A stretch of DNA of 64,000 bases from Casimicrobium huifangae (GTDB lineage Bacteria > Pseudomonadota > Gammaproteobacteria > Burkholderiales > Casimicrobiaceae): NCBI RefSeq assembly GCF_009746125.1, contig NZ_CP041352.1:4014436-4078435 (forward strand). Direction: 5' to 3'. The position numbers were made by a program, and so were the translations under genes. Of this stretch, positions 27,423 to 36,223 are shown in pieces. A model generated the notes under the pieces. It made no database searches. It was not told the DNA's origin and saw only the letters and a program-made list of their open reading frames with translations. Within the stretch, counting starts at the first letter, position 1. Each line of letters opens with the position of its first letter.

Positions 27423-29024
27423 ATGCCCTCCCGCTACTACGCCTTCGCGATTGCCGTCGCCGTGTTCATCGGCAGCCTGGTTCTGGAGTTTGTGTTTCGC
27501 GCGCCCTGGGTGACCTGGCCACTGATCACGATCAGCGGGTTCCTGTCGCTCGTGGGCTTCATCGACGTGACGCAAACCAGGCAGGCGATCCGGCGCAATT
27601 ACCCGATCCTGTCGCACTTCCGTTTCTTCTTCGAGTACATCCGGCCAGAGATCCGGCAATACTTCATCGAGAGCGACAACGAATCCTCACCGTTTTCGCG
27701 TGCTTCCCGCTCGCTCGTCTATCAGCGGGCCAAGAAGGAATCGGACAAACGGCCCTTCGGCACCCAGCTTGATGTCTACGAACCTGGCTACGAGTGGATC
27801 AATCATTCGGTGTCACCCGCCGCCCCCTCGACACCGGACTTTCGCCGGACTATCGGCGAAACGAGCAAACAGCCTTACTCCGCCTCGGTGTTCAACGTCT
27901 CGGCGATGAGTTTTGGCGCGCTTTCGGCCAACGCGATCCGCGCGCTGAATCAGGGCGCGAAGATGGGCGGCTTTGCCCACGACACTGGCGAAGGATCGAT
28001 CTCGCGCTATCACCGCGAGATGGGCGGCGATCTCATCTGGGAACTGGGCAGCGGCTACTTCGGCTGCCGCACCGCAGACGGCAAGTTCGATCCCGTTCGC
28101 TTCGCCGAGCAGGCGCAGGATCCGCAAGTGAAGATGGTGGAGCTGAAGCTTTCGCAGGGCGCCAAGCCCGGCCACGGCGGCGTGCTGCCGGGGCCGAAGG
28201 TGACGGCCGAGATTGCCGAGGCGCGCGGCGTGCCAGTGGGAGTTGACTGCGTGTCGCCGGCGAAGCACAGCGTGTTCTCGAATCCGGTCGAACTGCTCGA
28301 GTTCATCGCGAAGATGCGCGAGCTGTCCGGCGGCAAACCGGCCGGCATGAAGCTCGCGATCGGTCATCCGTGGGAGTTCTTCGCGATTGCCAAGGCGATG
28401 GTAAAGACGGGATTGACGCCCGATTTCATCGTGGTTGACGGCTCCGAAGGCGGCACTGGCGCGGCGCCGGTGGAGTTCACCGACCACGTTGGCGTGCCGC
28501 TGCGCGAAGGCCTGATGCTGGTGCACAACACGCTGGTCGGCATTGGCGTGCGTGATCGCGTGAAGCTTGGCGCGAGTGGCAAGATCGTGTCCGCCTTCGA
28601 TATTGCCAAAACGTTGGCGATGGGTGCCGACTGGTGCAATTCGGCTCGCGGCTTCATGTTCGCGCTCGGCTGCATTCAGGCGCAGAGCTGCCACACCGGC
28701 ACCTGCCCGACCGGCGTCACCACCCAGGACCCATTGCGGCAACGCGCGCTGGTGGTGCCAAGCAAGGCCGAGCGTGTGAACGAGTTCCACAAGAGCACGC
28801 TGCATGCACTGTCCGAGTTGCTGGCGGCGGCGGGGCTCACGCACCCCGATCAGTTGCGGCCCGAACACATCATTCGCCGCATCAGCTCAACCGAGGTCAC
28901 GTCGCTGGCGACGCTGTACAAATTCCTCAAGCCCGGTTCACTGCTACAAGAAGCATCCGGCCATCAGGTGTTCGAGTACTACTGGAAGCGGGCGCGGGCG
29001 GAGTCGTTCGCGCTGGCGTCCTAG
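27423..29024 (+). CDS. FMN-binding glutamate synthase family protein, membrane-anchored
   Basis: The 533-aa protein carries the glutamate synthase central domain without the amidotransferase part. Two N-terminal hydrophobic segments (about 5-27 and 32-50) suggest membrane anchoring. NVSAMSFGALSANAIRALN (about 160), DGSEGGTGAAPVEF (about 338) for FMN binding, and CIQAQSCHTGTCP (Cys about 417, 423, 428) for the Fe-S cluster follow the GltB order. Stand-alone members are widespread with no settled reaction; some act in methylamine metabolism, but no such neighbours are present. Confidence 0.9.
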   Translation: MPSRYYAFAIAVAVFIGSLVLEFVFRAPWVTWPLITISGFLSLVGFIDVTQTRQAIRRNYPILSHFRFFFEYIRPEIRQYFIESDNESSPFSRASRSLVYQRAKKESDKRPFGTQLDVYEPGYEWINHSVSPAAPSTPDFRRTIGETSKQPYSASVFNVSAMSFGALSANAIRALNQGAKMGGFAHDTGEGSISRYHREMGGDLIWELGSGYFGCRTADGKFDPVRFAEQAQDPQVKMVELKLSQGAKPGHGGVLPGPKVTAEIAEARGVPVGVDCVSPAKHSVFSNPVELLEFIAKMRELSGGKPAGMKLAIGHPWEFFAIAKAMVKTGLTPDFIVVDGSEGGTGAAPVEFTDHVGVPLREGLMLVHNTLVGIGVRDRVKLGASGKIVSAFDIAKTLAMGADWCNSARGFMFALGCIQAQSCHTGTCPTGVTTQDPLRQRALVVPSKAERVNEFHKSTLHALSELLAAAGLTHPDQLRPEHIIRRISSTEVTSLATLYKFLKPGSLLQEASGHQVFEYYWKRARAESFALAS

Positions 29025-29047
29025 CAGGCTGCCAGCGCCAAGACAAT

Positions 29048-29380
29048 TTACTTCTTCGCTTTGCCCGCAGGCTTTGCCGCTGCCGACTTTGCGGCAGCGG
29101 GCGCCGGCTTGATCAATCCGTCCAGTTGCGTCTCCATCGCCGACTGGATCGGGCCCTTGAACGCCGCCATCAGCAAGCCGAGCTTCACGTCCACCTGAAT
29201 GTCTTTCGCGCTGACGGCCAGCGTGCCGTGCAGACCGCTACGGTCAAAGTGCAGCACATCGCCATCCCAGTTCGAGCGCAGGTCATAGTCCTTGGCCAGT
29301 TTGGCTGCCACCTTGTCGGCCGTCTTTCTGGCGTCGGCCACGGTTGAATGGTGAGCGCGCTTGATCGAGATATGGGACAC
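29048..29380 (-). CDS. Polyhydroxyalkanoic acid system family protein (PHA_gran_rgn)
   Basis: This 110-aa protein matches the PHA granule region family: ISIKRAHHSTVADARKTADK at the N-terminus, then LAKDYDLRSNWDGDVLHFDR, LHGTLAVSAKDIQVDVKLG and MAAFKGPIQSAME. The tail is an Ala/Lys/Pro repeat resembling histone-like or PhaF-like tails, which may bind DNA or granules. Members are often encoded near PHA genes, but none is present here, so a role in PHA storage is inferred from the family only. Confidence 0.85.
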   Translation of the reverse strand: MSHISIKRAHHSTVADARKTADKVAAKLAKDYDLRSNWDGDVLHFDRSGLHGTLAVSAKDIQVDVKLGLLMAAFKGPIQSAMETQLDGLIKPAPAAAKSAAAKPAGKAKK

Positions 29381-29420
29381 AGCGATTCCTCCTGCAAATG
29401 GTTTGCGCTATTGTCGCCAC

Positions 29421-30239
29421 ATGAATCCACGCCTGCAACTCGCGATGACATTGGCCGACGAAGCGTCGGTCATGATTCGCCGCGCGTTCGCCGCGCGACG
29501 GCATACGCTCAGTGAAAAATCGGCCAACGACTTCGCGACCGATACCGACCGCGAAGTGGAGACGATGATGGCAGCCCGCATCGCGGCGGACTTTCCGGGC
29601 GACGTGCTGCTCGGCGAAGAAGGGGGCGAGCGTGTCCTCGGCGATGTGCCAGCAAACAATGTGCGCTGGATCGTCGACCCGCTCGATGGCACCTTCAACT
29701 TTGTGCATGGTTTCCCTTACGTCGCCACCTCGATTGCGGTTGAGGTTGACGGCGAGGTGCAGGCTGGGGTCATCGCCAATCCGGTCAGTGGCGAGGTGTT
29801 CTGCGCCGGCAAGGGTTTCGGCGCCTGGCTGCACAGGGTTGACCAGCCACCCGTGCGCCTCGCAGTCAATTGCGAACACGCACTTGCCAGCGGCCTGATC
29901 GGCTCTGTGCTGCCATCAGCGGCAAGCAAGAGCTTCGAGCGGGTGCTGCCAGCGTGGCTTGACGTTGCCCGCCGTGCCGGCAGCATCCGCCGCACCGGCG
30001 CAGCCGCGCTGGATCTCGCACAGGTGGCAGCGGGCCGGCTTGATGGCTTCTTCGTGATGAGCCTCAGTGCCTGGGACGCGGCCGCCGGGGCGTTGCTGGT
30101 GACGGAGGCCGGTGGCGTGGTGTGCGACTTCACCGGCGGCAATGACTTTCTGACGAGCAATCAGGTGATTGCTGGTTCCGCCGTCGTTGCAGAGGAGCTC
30201 GCTGCGGTGCTGGGTCAGTACGCCATCAGCGCCTGCTGA
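29421..30239 (+). CDS. suhB: Inositol monophosphatase family protein
   Basis: This 272-aa Mg-dependent phosphatase has LLGEEGGE, then WIVDPLDGTFNFVHGFPYVA (metal-binding D-P-L-D-G-T) and LSAWDAAAGALLVTEAGG (second motif W-D-x-A). These define the IMPase/SuhB superfamily. The ATG at 29421 was chosen because the preceding 20 codons of the open frame are not family-like. It could act on inositol phosphate, histidinol phosphate or adenosine bisphosphate; the symbol suhB is by similarity only. It is divergent from the PHA-type gene. Confidence 0.85.
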   Translation: MNPRLQLAMTLADEASVMIRRAFAARRHTLSEKSANDFATDTDREVETMMAARIAADFPGDVLLGEEGGERVLGDVPANNVRWIVDPLDGTFNFVHGFPYVATSIAVEVDGEVQAGVIANPVSGEVFCAGKGFGAWLHRVDQPPVRLAVNCEHALASGLIGSVLPSAASKSFERVLPAWLDVARRAGSIRRTGAAALDLAQVAAGRLDGFFVMSLSAWDAAAGALLVTEAGGVVCDFTGGNDFLTSNQVIAGSAVVAEELAAVLGQYAISAC

Positions 30240-30324
30240 ATCCAATGTGGAAATTTTTCGCGCCAAGGCGTCCTCAGTCAGGTAAAACAGCGCGATAAGT
30301 GGTGGCGTAGCTTCGGGGGAATCT

Positions 30325-31086
30325 GTGCTCAGTCAAGACTTGCGATCACGCCGCTTGCGGCCTTTACTGTCTGCGACACTGATACTGCTGCTGGTCAGCG
30401 CGTGCACTCAGATGCCGGCGCCAGTCGTCGAGCCCCCGGTGGACAGCACCGATCGCTTTGCATTGCCGAATGACGCCGCGGTGGCACCCTGGCATGCGGT
30501 CAACATCCGTTTCAAGACGCCAACGGCCTACAACACGGGCTCAATGGCAGGCGTGCCCTGCATTCATGCCATCTCGAACGCGGCCTGGTCGTTCTGGGTG
30601 GCGCCCGTGCCTTCCGCCTTCGCCGATCGGTCAACGCTATCCTGGCGCTGGTTCATCCCGGCGGCCATTCCCGATGCTGATCCGTCGGCGATCGGCAAGG
30701 ACGATGCGCCGGCGCGTGTGGTGGTCTCGTTCAAGGGCGACCGCAGCAAACTCGACGCCGCTGAGCGCGCCACCATGAGCCTCGCACGAGCGCTGGGCGG
30801 GCTCGAGCTGCCTTACGCCGCAATCCAGTACATATGGGATGCGAAGACCGAACCCGAAACCATCCTGCCCAATTCCAACACCAGCCGCATCAAGAAGCTG
30901 GTCGTCAAGCGCGGGCCCGACGGCCTGGCAGACTGGCAGTCGTTCAGCCGTGATGTTCGGGCTGATTTCCGGCGCGCCTTTCCGGGCGAGGAGCCCGGCG
31001 AGATCGAAGGTGTCGGCCTGATGACTGACACCGACAGTCTGGGCGGCAAGGCTGAGGCCTGCTACGCCGACGTGTCGCTGCGTTGA
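30325..31086 (+). CDS. DUF3047 lipoprotein
   Basis: The 253-aa product has a lipobox (LLLVSACTQ, Cys about 28), so it should be lipid-anchored in the envelope. The DUF3047 core is clear: LSWRWFIPAAIPDADPSAIG, DDAPARVVVSFKG, YIWDAKTEPETILPN, KKLVVKRG and GLMTDTDSLGGKAEACYAD. The family folds as a beta sandwich of unknown role. The start is GTG 30325 with GGGGGA about 4 bases upstream. Confidence 0.88.
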   Translation: MLSQDLRSRRLRPLLSATLILLLVSACTQMPAPVVEPPVDSTDRFALPNDAAVAPWHAVNIRFKTPTAYNTGSMAGVPCIHAISNAAWSFWVAPVPSAFADRSTLSWRWFIPAAIPDADPSAIGKDDAPARVVVSFKGDRSKLDAAERATMSLARALGGLELPYAAIQYIWDAKTEPETILPNSNTSRIKKLVVKRGPDGLADWQSFSRDVRADFRRAFPGEEPGEIEGVGLMTDTDSLGGKAEACYADVSLR

Positions 31087-31104
31087 GCCGAACGTAGAGC
31101 AGGG

Positions 31105-31737
31105 CTAGGCGCTCGCCCGCTTGAAGGTGGCCAGCGCTGTCGCTGCCGCAACGAACAGCCCGCCGAACAGCCGGTTCAGGAACCGGATCTGCGCTTCCGA
31201 TCGGAAAAACGCCAGTACCCGAGCGGCGAACGCGGTGTAGATCGCCATCGCAACAAAGTCGGTGCAGGCCATGGTGGCCGCAATCGCCAGATACTGCGAC
31301 CACAGCGAGGCATGACCGTCAATGAACTGCGGCATCACCGCCATCATGAACACGAGGCCCTTCGGATTGGTGGCGTTTACCGCCCAGCCTTTCACCATCA
31401 GCGTCCGTGCGTTGACATTGGGTGCATCGCGATCGACGGCGGCCATCGGCACCGGTGCCGCGCGCCATTGCTTGAGGCCAAGATACACCAGATAGGCCAC
31501 ACCCAGCCACTTGAGTGCAGTGAAGGCATGCGTTGACGTGCTGAGCACTGCACCAAGGCCCACCGCCACCACGGCCAGCGCCGTCATGATGCCTGCGATC
31601 AGGCCGAACGTACCAATGAAGCCACGACGGAAGCCGTGATTCAGACCGCAACTCATCGCGTAAATCGCACCCGAGCCGGGCGAGAACGAGATGATCCAGG
31701 AGGCCGCAAAAAACGCGAGCCAGGTATCGAGTGCCAT
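31105..31737 (-). CDS. LysE/RhtB family amino acid exporter
   Basis: The 210-aa membrane protein has six predicted segments and the family start TWLAFFAASWIISFSPGSGA (the SPGP-like motif at the end of segment 1), then GFIGTFGLIAGIMTALAVV and VNATNPKGLVFMMAVMPQF, which is the LysE N-P-K motif. Members export homoserine, threonine, leucine or related amino acids. The ATG at 31737 was chosen as the start of segment 1. It is divergent from the diguanylate cyclase gene. Confidence 0.9.
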   Translation of the reverse strand: MALDTWLAFFAASWIISFSPGSGAIYAMSCGLNHGFRRGFIGTFGLIAGIMTALAVVAVGLGAVLSTSTHAFTALKWLGVAYLVYLGLKQWRAAPVPMAAVDRDAPNVNARTLMVKGWAVNATNPKGLVFMMAVMPQFIDGHASLWSQYLAIAATMACTDFVAMAIYTAFAARVLAFFRSEAQIRFLNRLFGGLFVAAATALATFKRASA

Positions 31738-31824
31738 ACGTGTAGTCACCAACTCCCGCCAGTCGTGCCGACAGCGTTGTTGCTGCCGAAAGTGTGGGGA
31801 TGTCAAAGTCAGATTGTTTCGATA

Positions 31825-33006
31825 ATGCTACAGTGCATGCCTCTGTTGATCCGGCGCCCGCACGTCCATCCCTTGGAAACGCTTGATCCTCGTTCGATTG
31901 GGCTAACGCTATCAATTTCGGGTTTCGCACTCACTGCCGTGTTGTGGGCTGCGCGGCGCGATGGCGACACCATGGCCGGTATCAACGCGTGGGTGCTCAG
32001 CGCAGCGTCGCTGGCAAGCGGCATCGGCCTTAATTCGCTGCAGGACGTGCTGCCCGACCTGCTCACGCGCGCGGTTGGCAACACGCTGATGATCACGGCT
32101 GTAATGCTTGCCTGGCATGGCGCGCGCGCGTTCCGTGGCGTCACCACGGGTACCACCACATTGCTGGTGACCATGTTTGTCGCTCTGATGTGGAATCTGG
32201 CCGTGGTTTATCTCTGGCCGATCCCACGCTGGCGTGTTTTTGGGTTCTCGCTGTTGATGGCGTTCGCCTGCCTGTTGGCCGGCACCGAGTTTCTCCGGCA
32301 ACAGCAGCCACATCTTCGGGCGGCAGCGCGCTTTGGTGCTGTGCCGCTTTTGTTCTTCGCGCTGCTGATGCTCGCCCGCGGCATTGACGCCTTGCGCCGC
32401 ACCGAAATCGCCACCGCGCTGACACCGACACCGGTCAACGTGGCGACCTACCTGCTTGGCAGCGTCGTATTGCTCGCCAGTGTCGCTGCAATGGTGATGA
32501 GCGTGAATGCCATGCGCGCCGCACAGGTGCGCGAACTCGTTTACCGCGACGCGCTGACTGGCGCTCTCAGTCGGCGAGGACTTTACGCCGCGTTACCGCG
32601 CTGGATGCAGGAGCATCAGCCTGGTGCGACGATTGCCGTCCTTGATGCCAACGGATTCAAACGAATCAATGATTCGCTCGGCCACGAGGTCGGTGATCGC
32701 GTATTGCAGGCTCTGGTTGAGTGCTGCCGACAGCGATTGCCAGCGTCCGCGCTGGTCGCTCGCTTCGGAGGTGATGAATTCGTTTTGCTGCTGCCGCCCG
32801 CCATCCAGGTCGACAACGTGCTGAGCGATGTCGCGTCAACCTTCGTGCAAACGAGTCAGGCGTTGCTATCTGCCAACGACGAGTACCTGGCACCATCGGT
32901 CGCGGTCGGGCATGCGCCCATACCCGCTCCTGATCTGAACGCGTTCAAGCAGGCGCTACGTGATGCAGACGCCGTGATGTACGAGAACAAACAGCAGCAA
33001 CGCTGA
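31825..33006 (+). CDS. Membrane diguanylate cyclase (GGDEF)
   Basis: The 393-aa protein has seven or so N-terminal hydrophobic segments (about residues 25-225) that form an uncharacterised membrane sensor, then a GGDEF domain. YRDALTGALSRRGLY, LDANGFKRINDSLGHEVGD and LVARFGGDEFVLLL are all intact, so it should make cyclic di-GMP. No RxxD inhibitory site precedes the GGDEF motif, suggesting no product inhibition. ATG 31825 or 31837 are both possible; neither has a ribosome site. The longer frame to 31636 overlaps the divergent LysE gene and is rejected. Confidence 0.88.
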   Translation: MLQCMPLLIRRPHVHPLETLDPRSIGLTLSISGFALTAVLWAARRDGDTMAGINAWVLSAASLASGIGLNSLQDVLPDLLTRAVGNTLMITAVMLAWHGARAFRGVTTGTTTLLVTMFVALMWNLAVVYLWPIPRWRVFGFSLLMAFACLLAGTEFLRQQQPHLRAAARFGAVPLLFFALLMLARGIDALRRTEIATALTPTPVNVATYLLGSVVLLASVAAMVMSVNAMRAAQVRELVYRDALTGALSRRGLYAALPRWMQEHQPGATIAVLDANGFKRINDSLGHEVGDRVLQALVECCRQRLPASALVARFGGDEFVLLLPPAIQVDNVLSDVASTFVQTSQALLSANDEYLAPSVAVGHAPIPAPDLNAFKQALRDADAVMYENKQQQR

Positions 33007-33013
33007 GCGTTGC

Positions 33014-34051
33014 TCAGCTGCCGGTGGCCGCGGCAACGACGAAACTATCAGCGAAAAAGTCGGCTTCAGGCAAATTGCATTGCGTCGTGAAATCAGCTCG
33101 TGCTGAATCCACCACCACTGGCGCGCCGCAGGCGTAGACCTGATGGCCGGACAGGTCGGGATAGTCCGCCATCACCGCGCGATGAACAAAGCCGGTGCGG
33201 CCGGGCCAGTGGTCTTCGGGTAGCGCATCACTGACCACCGGCACATAGCGGAATTGTTGCGGGTGCTGCGCGACCCAGCCTCTGGCGAGCTCATGCAGAT
33301 ACAGATCTTTCGGCCGCCGACCGCCCCAGTAGAGCGTGACCGGACGCTCGTTGCCGGTGTGGATCATGTGTTCGACGATCGCCTTGATTGGCGCGAAGCC
33401 GGTACCGCTGGCGAGCAGAATGATTGGCTTGTCACTGTCGTCCCGCAGATAGAAGCCACCGTGTGCGCCTTCAAAACGCAGGATGTCGCGCACTTTCAGC
33501 GCTGGTGTCGAGACGCCGAACACGCGATCGGTGAACAGGCCGCCGGGCAGGTGACGGATGTGCAGTTCGATCAGCGCATCGTCGTGCGGGGCGTTGGCCA
33601 TCGAGAAGCTGCGCCGCTTGCCATCTTTCAGCAGAAACTCGATGTATTGCCCCGCGCGGTATTGCAGGCGTTCATTCGCTGGCAGCTTGAAGCGCAGGAT
33701 CATCACGTCGTCAGCCACCCGTTCGAGCTGCTCGATGCGGCACGGCAGGGTTTTCAGCACGATGTCGCCCGCCTTGCGCACATCGCGCGCTTCGATGGTC
33801 ACATCACCCTTTGGCCTGGCCACACAGAACAGCGCGCGGCCCTGGGTGCGCTCCAGCTCCGGCAGCGTGGTGGCCTGATGCGGACCGTGTTCCACTTCGC
33901 CATCGAGCACCCGCCCCTTGCACGAGCCGCAGGCGCCGTTCTTGCAACCGTAGGGGATCAACAGGCCAGCCCGCAGCGCTGCTGTCAAAATAGTCTCATC
34001 GGCGTCGCAGGAGAAGACGTGGCCGCCGGGCTCGAGGGTGACTTGGGGCAT
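33014..34051 (-). CDS. 2Fe-2S/FAD oxidoreductase (CDP-6-deoxy-glucoseen reductase-like)
   Basis: This 345-aa electron-transfer flavoprotein has a plant-type ferredoxin domain (residues 1-90; YGCKNGACGSCKGRV and a fourth Cys in ALFCVARP), an FAD domain with RRSFSMANAP (RxxS), and an NAD domain with LLASGTGFAPIKAIVEHM and a C-terminal VYACGAP. This is the arrangement of AscD/RfbI and of phenol or toluene monooxygenase reductases. In betaproteobacteria the orphan form is usually named after the sugar enzyme without proof. The next gene is divergent, with its GTG 31 bp away. Confidence 0.88.
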   Translation of the reverse strand: MPQVTLEPGGHVFSCDADETILTAALRAGLLIPYGCKNGACGSCKGRVLDGEVEHGPHQATTLPELERTQGRALFCVARPKGDVTIEARDVRKAGDIVLKTLPCRIEQLERVADDVMILRFKLPANERLQYRAGQYIEFLLKDGKRRSFSMANAPHDDALIELHIRHLPGGLFTDRVFGVSTPALKVRDILRFEGAHGGFYLRDDSDKPIILLASGTGFAPIKAIVEHMIHTGNERPVTLYWGGRRPKDLYLHELARGWVAQHPQQFRYVPVVSDALPEDHWPGRTGFVHRAVMADYPDLSGHQVYACGAPVVVDSARADFTTQCNLPEADFFADSFVVAAATGS

Positions 34052-34081
34052 GAAACGGAACGCGTTGTACGCAGGAAAACG

Positions 34082-35116
34082 GTGAAAAGACGAAGGCTGA
34101 GGATATTGATCGTTGGCGCGGGCGATGTGGCGCGGCGGCTGGTGGCCAGCGTCAATTCGCGCCCCGGCGCCAGCGACGCGATCCGCTGGCTGGGTCTCGC
34201 ACGTAGTGCGGAAACCGCCCGAACCTTGCGGGAAGACGGAATTTTACCGGTCGATGGCGATCTCGATTTCCGGCCGGGTCTGCGTCGTGCCGGCGCGCTC
34301 GGCCGCAGCGCCGCAGCCGTGCTGATGCTGGCGCCGCCGCCAAACGACGGCAACGACGATCCGCGCATGCGACGCTGGCTGGCCGCCGTTTCCAGGTGGC
34401 CGCCGCCGGACGCGGGCAACCGCGCCCGCGCGCGCGCTCAGCGCCGCCGGCATGCCGAAGACGATGCCGCCGCCAGCCGGGTCATTGCCGCGAGACGGTT
34501 GCGCCATCACCGGCATGCCTTGCACAGCGTCTACATCAGCACCACCGGCATCTATGGCGATTGTGCCGGTGAGCTGATTGACGAAACCCGTCGCGCCCGC
34601 CCTGCGAGTCCCCGCGCCAGACGCCGCGTCGCCGCCGAAGCCCGCATTCGTGCTGCCCGCTCACAACGTGTTGCCATCCTGCGGGCACCCGGCATCTACG
34701 CGGCCGACCGGCTGCCGGTAGAGCGTCTGCGCGCTGGCACGCCGGCGCTGGCGATGGAAGACGATGTTTACAGCAACCACATCCACGCCGAGGATCTGGC
34801 GCGCGCCACCTGGCTCGCCATCTTTCGTGGCCGCAGCCGGCGTGTCATCAATGTGGTGGATGACAGCGAGCTGCTGATGGGGCAATACTTCGACCAGGTG
34901 GCCGATGCCGTGGCCCTGCCACGCCCGCGCAGGCTGCCGCGCGCGCAACTGATCCGCGAGGTGTCACCGATGCTCTATTCATTCATGAGCGAGTCGCGCC
35001 GCATCGACAACGCCCGCATGAAACGCGAGCTGCGTCTGCGCCTGGCCTATCCGACGCCCGCCCACTTCCTGCGCCAGATGAAGCCTGCCGCCGCGCTGCA
35101 GCGAACGCTGCTGTGA
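34082..35116 (+). CDS. NAD-dependent epimerase/dehydratase-type protein with Arg-rich segment
   Basis: The 344-aa Rossmann protein starts LRILIVGAGDVARRLV. VYISTTGIYGDCAGELIDET is the catalytic-side YISTTGVYGD motif of this branch of NAD-dependent epimerases. IYAADRLPVERL and DVYSNHIHAEDLARATW follow. The start is GTG 34082 with AGGA about 5 bases upstream. Residues about 103-145 are very rich in Arg, Ala and Pro with no family pattern, longer than expected between the Rossmann part and YISTTG; a small insertion or local decay is possible. It precedes ubiA by 16 bp. Confidence 0.75.
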   Translation: MKRRRLRILIVGAGDVARRLVASVNSRPGASDAIRWLGLARSAETARTLREDGILPVDGDLDFRPGLRRAGALGRSAAAVLMLAPPPNDGNDDPRMRRWLAAVSRWPPPDAGNRARARAQRRRHAEDDAAASRVIAARRLRHHRHALHSVYISTTGIYGDCAGELIDETRRARPASPRARRRVAAEARIRAARSQRVAILRAPGIYAADRLPVERLRAGTPALAMEDDVYSNHIHAEDLARATWLAIFRGRSRRVINVVDDSELLMGQYFDQVADAVALPRPRRLPRAQLIREVSPMLYSFMSESRRIDNARMKRELRLRLAYPTPAHFLRQMKPAAALQRTLL

Positions 35117-35132
35117 ACAAACCCGACCGATC

Positions 35133-36041
35133 ATGACCACATTGAGCCTCGGCCAGATCAAGACCAAACTCGACGCCTACGAGCGCCTGATCCGCCTCGA
35201 CAAGCCGGTGGGCTTCATGCTGTTGATGTGGCCAACGCTGTGGGGGCTGTGGATCGCCACGCGTGGCGCACCCGACGTGCGACTGGTCGCCGTCTTCGTG
35301 CTGGGCACCATCCTCATGCGCTCGGCCGGCTGCGCGATCAACGACTGGGCCGACCGCGAGTTTGACGGCGCCGTGAAGCGCACGGCGATGCGGCCGCTGG
35401 CCGCCGGCGAGATCAGCGGACGCGAGGCGCTTTGGGTGGGCGCGGCGTGCGCACTGGCTGCCGCGCTGCTGCTGATCCCGCTCAACTGGCCGGCACGTTT
35501 CTGGGCGCTGCCGGCGCTGGCAATCGCCGCCATCTACCCGTTCACCAAGCGCTTCTTCTCGATCCCGCAGGCCATCCTGGGGGTCGCGTTCAGCATGGGC
35601 ATTCCGATGGCGTTTGCGGCGGTGCGCGGCGAGGTGCCGTTGATCGCGGCATGGCTGATGCTGGCCAACTTTTTCTGGGTGCTGGCGTTCGACACCGAGT
35701 ACGCGATGGTGGATCGCGACGACGACATCCGCATCGGCATCCGTACCTCGGCGCTCTTTTTCGGGCGCTTTGACGTGCTGGCGGTCGCCTGTTGCTACGC
35801 CGCATTCATTGCCATGATGGTGCTGATCGGCAACGCCGCCGGCCTCGGCCCGATTTACTACTTCGGCCTCACCCTCGCCGCGACGCTGGCGCTGCATCAT
35901 CTCTGGCTGATCCGCGATCGCGACCGCATGCGCTGCTTCGCTGCCTTCCGCGGCAACAACCTGTTCGGGATGGCGGTCTTTGTCGGCGTCGCGCTCGACT
36001 ACGCGGTACGCACGGGTGCGTGGCCGCGCTGGTACGCGTAA
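35133..36041 (+). CDS. ubiA: 4-hydroxybenzoate polyprenyltransferase
   Basis: This 302-aa inner-membrane enzyme attaches the polyprenyl chain to 4-hydroxybenzoate in ubiquinone synthesis. Both Mg-prenyl-diphosphate motifs are present: AINDWADREFDGAVKRT (NDxxDxxxD, about residue 69) and LAFDTEYAMVDRDDD (DxxYAxxDxxxD, about 189). LIRLDKPVGFMLLMWPTLWG near the N-terminus is typical. About eight or nine membrane segments are visible. It follows the epimerase-like gene and ends just before a palindromic repeat. Confidence 0.95.
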   Translation: MTTLSLGQIKTKLDAYERLIRLDKPVGFMLLMWPTLWGLWIATRGAPDVRLVAVFVLGTILMRSAGCAINDWADREFDGAVKRTAMRPLAAGEISGREALWVGAACALAAALLLIPLNWPARFWALPALAIAAIYPFTKRFFSIPQAILGVAFSMGIPMAFAAVRGEVPLIAAWLMLANFFWVLAFDTEYAMVDRDDDIRIGIRTSALFFGRFDVLAVACCYAAFIAMMVLIGNAAGLGPIYYFGLTLAATLALHHLWLIRDRDRMRCFAAFRGNNLFGMAVFVGVALDYAVRTGAWPRWYA

Positions 36042-36054
36042 CCGGAGTTCGTTC

Positions 36055-36172
36055 ACGGCTTTTTGCTGAAACCCTTGTTGAATAAGGGCCCGGCGCAATA
36101 TAGTTTAAAAGTCGACTTTGGCGCTATTCCGGCTTTCGGCCCTTTGCCGGCGAGCGTCCATGGAAAAGCTGA
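36055..36172. repeat. Intergenic palindromic repeat, copy 4
   Basis: The perfect centre AAAGTCGACTTT (36108-36119) lies at the exact midpoint between the ends ACGGCTTTTT and GGAAAAGCTGA. The left arm carries the best version of the family block, CTGAAACCCTTGTTGAATAA. It sits between the convergent ubiA and panC genes, where it may also serve as a transcript end. Confidence 0.72.
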
Positions 36173-36223
36173 TGGTTAAAACGGCCGTTGCCCGCCGTCG
36201 GTAGTCACTACGCTGCAATGCGC

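Noticed and set aside
33254-34081. Upstream part of the long plus-strand frame leading into the epimerase-like gene
   Set aside because: It is antisense to the 2Fe-2S oxidoreductase; Rossmann homology begins only at the GTG at 34082, which has its own ribosome site.
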